Below are positions 30,629 to 36,320 of a stretch of 36,320 bases of DNA, piece by piece. Origin of the DNA: a bacterium (lineage in GTDB: Bacteria > Zhuqueibacterota > Zhuqueibacteria > Residuimicrobiales > Residuimicrobiaceae); NCBI GenBank assembly GCA_029554865.1, contig JAKPUX010000393.1:1-36320 (forward strand). Direction: 5' to 3'. Made by a program: the position numbers and the translations under genes. The stretch's first letter is position 1; the number at the start of each line of letters is the position of its first letter. The notes beneath the pieces were generated by a model. That model was given only the letters and a program-made list of their open reading frames with translations, ran no database searches and was not told the DNA's origin.

Positions 30629-30832
30629 ATGAGCATCGCCAAAGTGACCGAGATCATCTCCGCTTCTCCCAAAAGTTTTCAGGATGCCATCGAAAGCGGC
30701 ATCGAGCGGGCCAATAAAACGCTCGAGAACGTCAGCGGCGCCTGGATCAGCGACCAGAAGGTCGATATAAAAAATGGCAAGATCGTTCAGTATCGCGTCA
30801 CCATGCGCATCACCTTCATCCTCAAGGATTAA
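30629..30832 (+). CDS. Dodecin family flavin-binding protein
   Basis: 67 residues, the normal dodecin length. Sequence features are MSIAKVTEIISASPKSFQDA, the helix IESGIERANKTLENV, the Trp in SGAWISDQKV that stacks on flavin in bacterial dodecins, and the strands VQYRVTMRITFILK. Dodecins assemble as hollow dodecamers that store or buffer flavins (FMN, riboflavin or lumichrome). AAGGAG is six bases before ATG 30629. It has a possible promoter at 30550 and a terminator at 30892-30921 and thus is probably transcribed alone. Confidence 0.93.
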   Translation: MSIAKVTEIISASPKSFQDAIESGIERANKTLENVSGAWISDQKVDIKNGKIVQYRVTMRITFILKD

Positions 30833-30891
30833 ATTTCACCATTTCCCGCGCAGGCGCAGCCTTTCAGGATGTGCCTGCAGCGGGCTCATGC

Positions 30892-30921
30892 GGGCGGTCG
30901 CGGTTTGGCCGCCCTTTTTTT
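30892..30921 (+). terminator. Terminator after dodecin, directly before the next ribosome site
   Basis: GGGCGG / CCGCCC stem (further pairing inside) and seven T residues at 30915-30921. The next base begins GAAAGGA, the ribosome site of the following gene, so the T-tract is only 14 bases from that start codon. Confidence 0.8.
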
Positions 30922-30935
30922 GAAAGGATGCTCCA

Positions 30936-32171
30936 ATGCGTTCTCCGGTCTTGTTGATGCTCCTCATGTGCAGTGCTTTGTGGGCGCAGCAAGTGCAGGT
31001 GGAGGTCCAGGTCCCTCTGGATTCCGCTGGTGTTCTGGTGGAGATCTCGCCCGAGCTGCAGACACGAACCCAGCTCTTTCCCGAGGTGGAGGATTTTCTC
31101 TCCGCCCGCCTCTTCCAGGGCGGCGACTCCTCCTTTGTTCTGGAGATCGCCTACCGCGAGGAGGGGCGCCTGGCCAGAAGGAGAAGCCTGATGACCGCGG
31201 CCCAAGTCCGTACTTTCCGGCAGGAACTGACACATGCTCTTCAATCGCCGGCCCGCACGCAGCGCATGGACCAGGAGGGCCGGCCCGGCCTGATCGTCCG
31301 CCAGACATTGATGGGCCTCGGCCTTTACGGCTGGACGGTGCCCCGCATGATGGAGATCGACGGTACGCGCGGAACCATCGCCGCCTACATGCTCACCAGC
31401 GCCGCCAGTTTTGCCCTCCCCTACTACCTGACGCGAAACCGCCCGGTCACCACGACCCAGACCATGATGACCACCTATGGTTCGACGCGGGGTCTGCTCT
31501 ACGGCCTCTTTGTCAGGAACATGGTGGCACCGGACGCCTATTCGGATGCGGCCGAATGGGGGCCGCCGCTGCTGGGGAGCCTCATCGGTTCGGTGGCCGC
31601 TTTCCGGCTGGCTGAAAAGAGCGGCCTGACACTGGGCAGTGCGGAACTGATCGGAGTGATGGGTGATTTCGGCTCAGGTTTCGGACTGGGCACAACTCAT
31701 CTCGCGGAGTTGTGGAACGGGGATGACCGCGAACGGGCGGCTCATTCGCTCATGCTCGGGATGACGGGAGCGGGACTGGCCGGAGGCTACCTGCTTTCAC
31801 AGCGTGAACACTATACCCGCGGCGACGCCTATGTGCTGAGGATGGAGGGTATTCTTGGTGCGCAGATCATGATGCCCATCGCCGCAGCCATCGCTGACAA
31901 GAAAGAAAAGTCCTATACGGTTGGCGCCATGACCGGCGGGGTCCTGGGTGTCGGGATCGGCAACTGGCTGCTGAAGGACGAGGATTTTGATTTCAACGAA
32001 GGGGCGCTGATCTCCTGCGGCCAGATCGCCGGCGGATTACTGGCGGGGGGTCTGACCTATCTGATCGATACCAACGAAAATTTTGACGGCCTGGTCTACC
32101 ATTCGGCCATCGCTCTGGGCAGCCTCGCCGGCCACGCTTTTCTCTACCATACGTTCAAGCTGAGACGGTGA
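30936..32171 (+). CDS. Glycine-rich exported or membrane protein, unknown function
   Basis: 411 residues. A signal peptide (MRSPVLLMLLMCSALWA, then QQVQ) is followed by a soluble section (20-115). From residue about 125 onward are several weakly hydrophobic, glycine-rich stretches (LVRQTLMGLGLYGW-like, LLGSLIGSVAAFRLA, LMLGMTGAGLAGGYLL, AMTGGVLGVGIGNWLL, GQIAGGLLAGGLTYLI). They could be membrane helices or pore-like repeats, with a basic C-terminus (FKLRR). I recognise no family or catalytic motif. AAAGGA lies about ten bases before ATG 30936. The gene follows a terminator immediately, so it must have its own promoter or read-through. Convergent with the YgiQ gene. Confidence 0.7.
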   Translation: MRSPVLLMLLMCSALWAQQVQVEVQVPLDSAGVLVEISPELQTRTQLFPEVEDFLSARLFQGGDSSFVLEIAYREEGRLARRRSLMTAAQVRTFRQELTHALQSPARTQRMDQEGRPGLIVRQTLMGLGLYGWTVPRMMEIDGTRGTIAAYMLTSAASFALPYYLTRNRPVTTTQTMMTTYGSTRGLLYGLFVRNMVAPDAYSDAAEWGPPLLGSLIGSVAAFRLAEKSGLTLGSAELIGVMGDFGSGFGLGTTHLAELWNGDDRERAAHSLMLGMTGAGLAGGYLLSQREHYTRGDAYVLRMEGILGAQIMMPIAAAIADKKEKSYTVGAMTGGVLGVGIGNWLLKDEDFDFNEGALISCGQIAGGLLAGGLTYLIDTNENFDGLVYHSAIALGSLAGHAFLYHTFKLRR

Positions 32172-32226
32172 GGCGGCGCGCCAGCGCTGACGATCCGGCC
32201 CATGCGTGTGTTATAGTTTCCGCGTC

Positions 32227-32264
32227 GGCTCCCCGGGAAGGCGGCTGCACGCCGGCAGGGAGCC
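32227..32264. terminator. Nested GC-rich hairpin between convergent genes
   Basis: Outer arms GGCTCCC / GGGAGCC and an inner GGCG / CGCC stem. There is no T-tract on either strand. It may act as a weak or factor-assisted terminator for the unknown membrane protein gene and the YgiQ gene. Confidence 0.35.
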
Positions 32265-32289
32265 ATGCGCCTGTGACACTTTTCCGGCC

Positions 32290-34008
32290 TCAACCACCCT
32301 TCCTGCCCGTTTTTTTCCGGGCCACTCCCCCCACAATCCGCTGTTTCTGCCGCTCTTTGGCTGCTCCGTTCTTTTCGACGAAGAGCCTCTCGCCGGTGAA
32401 GGGATTTTTCTCCGTATAATACATGACGCTGGCCCAGGTGGATGGCGTCGGCGTAAAGATCTGCACCTGCTCGGGGGTGATCCGCAGCTCGCTGCTGACA
32501 AAGCGCTGCATCGCCTGCATGTCGAGGTCGGTGCAGCCGGGATAGGCCGCGATCAGGTAATAGGTCAGGAACTGGTTTTTGCCCGCCTCGGCCGAGAGCC
32601 GGTCGAAGCGCCGTTTGAACTCCAGCAGCGAGGCGGCCGCCGGTTTGTTCATCAGGTTGAGCACGTGCGGTTCGGTATGCTCCGGGGCCACCTTGAGCTG
32701 TCCGGAGACATGGTGAGCCGTCAACTCCCGCAGATAGGCTTCACCTCCGGTCCGGTCTTCCAAAATCAGATCATAGCGCAGTCCCGAAGCGACAAAGACC
32801 TTTTTAACGCCCGGCAGCCGGCGCAATTTTTTGAGCAGTTCGGTCTGGCGCCGGTGATCGGGCCTGAGGGTGGAGCAGACCTGTGCGCCGATGCAGGCTT
32901 TGAACTGGCAACTCCCCCTGCTTTTTTTGCGGCCGCATTCGAAACCATACATATTGGCCGTCGGCCCGCCGGCATCGCTGATGATGCCGCGGAAGGCGGG
33001 GTGGCGGGTCAGTTCCTCCGCCTCCCTGAGGATTGAGGCTTCGCTGCGGGAGAGGACGGTTCGCCCCTGGTGGACGGCGATGGCGCAAAAATGGCATTCG
33101 CCGTAACAGCCGCGGTGGGTGTTGATGGAAAAGCGGATCGTATCGAGAGCGCGCACCGCTCCGAACTGCTGATGCCAGGGATGCTGTTCGCGCTCAAAGG
33201 GGAGTTCAGCGGCCTGGTCCAGTTCGGCTTCGCTGAGGTGGAGGGCTGGCGGATTCTGCACCAGCCAGCGGTCGCCGTGCTGCTGATTGAGGCCGCGGGC
33301 CGTCACGGGATCGTTGTTGTCGTAAAATAGACGGAACATCCCGGTAAAGGCCTCCTGGTCGGCGGCGACGGTCTCAAAGTCCGGCAGGGTGAGATAGTCC
33401 GGACGGGGCGCATGGGCGATATAGCAGAGCCCGCGGATTTCCCGGAAATCACCGCCCTGGGCCAGTGCCTGCGCGAGCTCCAGGACGGCCCGTTCGCCCA
33501 TGCCGTAGATGAGGGCGTCGGCCTTGGCGTCGAAGAGGATGGAACGGCGGATGGAATCGGACCAATAGTCAAAGTGGGCAATGCGGCGCAGGCTGGCTTC
33601 GATGCCGCCGAGGACGATCGGCCGGGTGGCTTTGAACGAGCGCCGGATCAGGTTGGTATAAACGATCACGGCCCGGTCGGGGCGGCGGTTGTTGAGCCCG
33701 CCCGGGGAAAAATCGTCGCCCTTCCGCCGCTTCTTGAGGGCGGTATAGTTGGCGACCATCGAATCGACACAGCCTCCGCTGACGCCCCAGAAGAGCCCGG
33801 GCTCGCCGAGGCGGGTGATCTCCTCCGGGTTCTCGACCGATGGCTGGGCGATGATGCCGACGCGGAAGCCGTGATGGTGGAGCCATTTGCCGATCTGCGC
33901 GGCGCCGTTGAAGGGGCTGTCGATGTAACTGTCACCGGTGACGAGGATAACGTCGCACGCCTCCCAGCCCAGCTCGTTCATCTCCTGCCGTGTTGCGGGT
34001 AAAAACAT
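32290..34008 (-). CDS. ygiQ: YgiQ-family radical SAM protein
   Basis: 572 residues. The family's N-terminal domain is present (CDVILVTGDSYIDSPFNGAA, then VGIIAQP, VSGGCVDSMVANYTALKKRR). The radical SAM motif is in THRGCYGECHFCAI (Cys301, Cys305, Cys308; CxxxCxxC), followed by SDAGGPTANMYGFECGRK and QVAPEHTEPHVLNLMNKP-like glycine/substrate segments (KVAPEHTEP). A YgiQ C-terminal section (QVQIFTPTPSTWASVMYYTEKNPF) follows. YgiQ proteins bind a 4Fe-4S cluster and AdoMet; the reaction is not known. ATG 34008 has AGGAGAGG upstream and matches the family start; the in-frame ATGs further upstream would extend past the likely -10 (AATATA on the plus strand, 34033-34038). Confidence 0.92.
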   Translation of the reverse strand: MFLPATRQEMNELGWEACDVILVTGDSYIDSPFNGAAQIGKWLHHHGFRVGIIAQPSVENPEEITRLGEPGLFWGVSGGCVDSMVANYTALKKRRKGDDFSPGGLNNRRPDRAVIVYTNLIRRSFKATRPIVLGGIEASLRRIAHFDYWSDSIRRSILFDAKADALIYGMGERAVLELAQALAQGGDFREIRGLCYIAHAPRPDYLTLPDFETVAADQEAFTGMFRLFYDNNDPVTARGLNQQHGDRWLVQNPPALHLSEAELDQAAELPFEREQHPWHQQFGAVRALDTIRFSINTHRGCYGECHFCAIAVHQGRTVLSRSEASILREAEELTRHPAFRGIISDAGGPTANMYGFECGRKKSRGSCQFKACIGAQVCSTLRPDHRRQTELLKKLRRLPGVKKVFVASGLRYDLILEDRTGGEAYLRELTAHHVSGQLKVAPEHTEPHVLNLMNKPAAASLLEFKRRFDRLSAEAGKNQFLTYYLIAAYPGCTDLDMQAMQRFVSSELRITPEQVQIFTPTPSTWASVMYYTEKNPFTGERLFVEKNGAAKERQKQRIVGGVARKKTGRKGG

Positions 34009-34106
34009 GGTTTCCTCTCCTGGCTGCCGTCCAATATAGTGAAATCGGCGACAGAATGCATGCAAAATTATCGCTTTACCTGCCGCCATTTTCGCTGAGA
34101 TTATTT

Positions 34107-34135
34107 TTGCATTGAACACAATTAATTGCTATATT
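34107..34135 (+). promoter_or_regulatory. Promoter of the symporter-araB operon
   Basis: TTGCAT (34107-34112), 17 bases, TATATT (34130-34135). It leaves a leader of about 95 bases with GAGGAG before ATG 34239. No terminator or riboswitch is obvious in the leader. Confidence 0.55.
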
Positions 34136-34238
34136 TCCCGAAACGTGAAGAGAACTTCGCCGGGCCCCGCGGGGGCGATCCAGGAGATCAGGTGACAAAA
34201 CCATAGCAAGCCCCTAATCAACGAGAGAGGAGCAGATC

Positions 34239-36002
34239 ATGTCAGTTATTGCGGGTCTGGATTGGGTCATCATTTTCGCCTACTTTGTTATTATTCTCGG
34301 TCTGGCCTGGTGGGTGATCCGGCGCCAGAAGCAGACAACGGACGGCTATTTTCTCGCCGGGCGCTCGCTGGGATGGTTCATCGTCGGCGCCTCGATTTTC
34401 GCCTCCAACATCGGCTCCGAGCATCTGGTCGGCCTGGCCGGCTCCGGCGCCACCGACGGTGTGGCTATGGCCCATTATGAGCTGCACGCCTGGTGTCTGC
34501 TGGTGCTGGGGTGGGTGATGGTGCCCTTTTATATGCGCTCCAAGGTCTACACCATGCCCGAGTTTCTCGAGCGGCGCTTCTCGCCGTCGGCCCGGACCTT
34601 CCTCTCGGTCGTCTCCCTGGTCGCCTATGTACTGACCAAGATTGCGGTCGGCATCTTCGCCGGCGGTGTGGTCTTTAGCGTGCTCCTGCCTGAGTTGAAC
34701 TGGTTCGGCCTCGACAGCTTCTGGATCGGATCGGTGCTGGTCATCCTGATCACCGGGCTCTATACCATCCTGGGCGGCATGAAAGCCGTCGCCTATACCG
34801 AAGCCCTGCAGACGGTTGTCCTCGTCATCGGCTCGGCCCTGGTGACCTACTTCGGTCTCAAGGCCCTCGGCGGCTGGGGAGAGCTTCGCGCCATCGCCGG
34901 TTCCGAGATGTTCAACCTCTGGAAGCCCCTGGTGCCGCACGGCGTGCAGGGGACCTGGGCGCCGGTGATGGAGACGGGCCGCATGGCCTGGTATTTCAAC
35001 AACAACTATCCCTGGATCGGCATGCTCTTTTGCGCCCCGATCGTCGGCCTCTGGTACTGGTGCACCGACCAGTACATTGTCCAGCGCACACTGAGCGCCA
35101 GCAGCGAGACCGAAGCCCGTCGCGGTTCGATCGCGGCCGCCTTTTTCAAGCTCCTCCCGGTCTTCATCTTCATCATCCCCGGCATCATTGCCTTCGCCCT
35201 GGCCAAGAGCGGCCAGAACGCAACGCTCCAGCAGACCCTCTTTGCCGCGGACGGGACGCTCGCCCGCGACGAATGCCAGAAGGCCTTCCCCATGCTGGTC
35301 GCGACGGTCCTGCCGGCGGGCGTTCGGGGCATCGTGGTCGCCGGCCTGCTGGCGGCCCTGATGAGTTCGCTGGCGGGCGTGTTCAACGCCTCCGCGACGC
35401 TCTTTACGATGGACTTCTACGACAAGCTGCGTCCCGGCGCGACGCAGGCGAAGCTCGTCTGGATCGGCCGGGTGGCGACGACCGTCATGGTGCTCATCGG
35501 CCTGCTGTGGATTCCGGTCATCAAAGGGGGCAAGGGCCTCTACGACTACCTGCAAGGCGTCCAGGCCTATCTCGCGCCGCCGATCTTCGTGGTCTTCTTC
35601 CTCGGTGTCTTTATGAAGCGTCTGAACGGCAAAGGCTGCCTGGCGGCGTTGATCGTGGGCTTCCTGATGGGCCTGTTCCGCCTGGCGGTGGACACCCCGA
35701 TGAAGCTCAAGAGCGTTTTCCCCGACTTCGCCTACACGGAAGGCTCGTTCCTGTGGATCGTGAACAACATCTACTTCCAGTACTACAGCGTGCTGATCTT
35801 CCTGACGTGCGCGATCGTGATGATCGCGGTCAGTTACGCGACGGCGGCTCCGGACTACGAGAAGATCAAGGGCCTGACGTTCGCGACGCAGACGGCGGAG
35901 GATCGTCGTCAGTCGCGTGCGAGCTGGACGAAAGGGGACGTGGTGTTCACATGCGTGGTTCTGGCCCTGATCCTGACGGCCTACATCTACTTCAGCGGCT
36001 GA
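34239..36002 (+). CDS. Sodium/solute symporter (SSS family), with a codon-use break
   Basis: 587 residues, about 14 membrane helices. SSS hallmarks are the N-terminal TDGYFLAGRSLGWFIVGASIFASNIGSEHLVGLAGSG (written as adjoining motifs), TGLYTILGGMKAVAYTEALQ, and the central WYWCTDQYIVQRTLSASSETEARRG with its sodium-linked Tyr/Thr context, then LAALMSSLAGVFNASATLFTMDFY. Members import sugars, myo-inositol or other solutes with sodium. The partial ribulokinase gene behind it suggests a pentose substrate such as arabinose. GAGGAG precedes ATG 34239. Codon use changes near residue 327 (35219): threonine codons are 11 ACC to 3 ACG before it, and 3 ACC to 15 ACG after it. Confidence 0.9.
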   Translation: MSVIAGLDWVIIFAYFVIILGLAWWVIRRQKQTTDGYFLAGRSLGWFIVGASIFASNIGSEHLVGLAGSGATDGVAMAHYELHAWCLLVLGWVMVPFYMRSKVYTMPEFLERRFSPSARTFLSVVSLVAYVLTKIAVGIFAGGVVFSVLLPELNWFGLDSFWIGSVLVILITGLYTILGGMKAVAYTEALQTVVLVIGSALVTYFGLKALGGWGELRAIAGSEMFNLWKPLVPHGVQGTWAPVMETGRMAWYFNNNYPWIGMLFCAPIVGLWYWCTDQYIVQRTLSASSETEARRGSIAAAFFKLLPVFIFIIPGIIAFALAKSGQNATLQQTLFAADGTLARDECQKAFPMLVATVLPAGVRGIVVAGLLAALMSSLAGVFNASATLFTMDFYDKLRPGATQAKLVWIGRVATTVMVLIGLLWIPVIKGGKGLYDYLQGVQAYLAPPIFVVFFLGVFMKRLNGKGCLAALIVGFLMGLFRLAVDTPMKLKSVFPDFAYTEGSFLWIVNNIYFQYYSVLIFLTCAIVMIAVSYATAAPDYEKIKGLTFATQTAEDRRQSRASWTKGDVVFTCVVLALILTAYIYFSG

Positions 36003-36014
36003 GAAGAAGCGACC

Positions 36015-36035
36015 CGTGACTCGTGGCTCGTGACC
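36015..36035 (+). repeat. Three tandem 7-bp units between the symporter and araB
   Basis: CGTGACT, CGTGGCT and CGTGACC stand in direct array just after the symporter stop. Such short CGTGACT arrays are known to me from intergenic regions of PVC-group and related genomes, but this link is from memory. Confidence 0.5.
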
Positions 36036-36074
36036 GGTGAAAACTTGCGAATAGTGCGGTAAAGGGGATTGGAT

Positions 36075-36320
36075 ATGAAATATGTGATTGGTTTGGATTA
36101 CGGCACGAACTCCGTGCGATGCGTGATCGTCGATACGGCCGATGGACGCGAGCTGGGGACGTGCGTATACGAATATGAAACGGGCCAGGCGGGCATCCTG
36201 TTGGACCCTGCGGACCACAACCTCGCCCGGCAGAATCCTGTGGATTATCTCAAGGGCGCGGAAGTCACCGTCGCCGGCGCAATCTCGCAGGCGAAGAAGG
36301 CGGAGCCCTCCTTCAATCCG
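36075..36320 (+). CDS. araB: L-ribulokinase, N-terminal part (continues past window)
   Basis: 82 residues are visible; the rest lies beyond the right edge. The start MKYVIGLDYGTNSVRCVIVD is the FGGY-kinase phosphate-1 region (DYGTxS), and the later DPADHNLARQNPVDYLKGAE fits L-ribulokinase in particular. AraB phosphorylates L-ribulose to ribulose 5-phosphate in arabinose use. AAAGGGG lies eight bases before ATG 36075. It follows the symporter by 72 bases, which suggests an arabinose uptake and use operon. Its codon use (CG-ending codons such as GCG, ACG) is like the 3' part of the symporter. FGGY kinase identity is secure; ribulokinase is likely. Confidence 0.82.
   Translation, partial: MKYVIGLDYGTNSVRCVIVDTADGRELGTCVYEYETGQAGILLDPADHNLARQNPVDYLKGAEVTVAGAISQAKKAEPSFNP

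Noticed and set aside
32200..32290. Structured GC-rich segment considered as a cobalamin-type riboswitch
   Set aside because: It lies between two gene ends and lacks the conserved B12-box sequence; a convergent-gene hairpin explains it better.
34242..36218. 658-codon minus-strand frame opposite the symporter
   Set aside because: Rich in His, Asp and Arg, as expected of an antisense frame of a membrane protein gene; no start signal or domain.

Overview
The window looks like chromosomal DNA of a GC-rich, Gram-negative bacterium of the FCB superphylum, most likely an uncultured KSB1/Calditrichota-type lineage. Four things point there: secreted proteins end in FlgD-Ig/type IX-secretion-like tails (one carries an N-x-NPFNP-type motif), a PorV/PorQ-family barrel is present, a TonB-dependent receptor has an N-terminal carboxypeptidase-regulatory-like domain, and lipoproteins and Shine-Dalgarno sites (AAGGAG type) are frequent. 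The taxonomic placement is inference; no marker gene in the window was compared with a database. No rRNA, tRNA, CRISPR array or transposase was recognised.

Layout. (1) 1-1163: the 5' part of a WcaI-like glycosyltransferase on the minus strand. (2) 1230-5302, plus strand: secreted GH26 mannanase, an N-succinylamino-acid racemase/OSBS-type enolase-superfamily enzyme and an M14 zinc carboxypeptidase, closed by a strong terminator. (3) 5396-18187, minus strand: eight co-directional genes, read as RpiR-type regulator, M20 peptidase, exported cyanophycinase-like peptidase, YfcC-type carrier, secreted duplicated protein, TonB receptor, very large FN3/T9SS-tail protein and PorV-like barrel. A sigma70-type promoter with a palindromic operator precedes the regulator. 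This resembles a peptide or amino-acid-polymer acquisition locus. (4) 18508-21966: an AT-rich island with its own promoter, holding a crystallin-like lipoprotein, a small outer-membrane barrel and an asparagine-synthetase-like enzyme that lacks the glutaminase cysteine. (5) 22226-24556, minus strand: thymidylate synthase, GH105 lipoprotein and a small unknown protein. (6) 24731-28773: esterase and transglutaminase-like genes (plus strand), a hotdog thioesterase (minus) and an HGSNAT/DUF5009-like membrane acyltransferase (plus). (7) 28896-30479: three damaged genes in a row: a lipoprotein hydrolase missing its cap, a porin reduced to its C-terminus, and a GMP-synthase-like ATP pyrophosphatase missing its middle. 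(8) 30629-36320: dodecin, an unknown glycine-rich membrane protein, a YgiQ radical-SAM protein, a sodium/solute symporter and the start of araB.

The main points of interest are the large regulator-to-PorV locus, the AT-rich island, the cluster of in-frame deletions at 28.9-30.5 kb, and a sharp change of codon use inside the symporter at about 35.2 kb. That change suggests recombination with foreign DNA or a chimeric assembly join.
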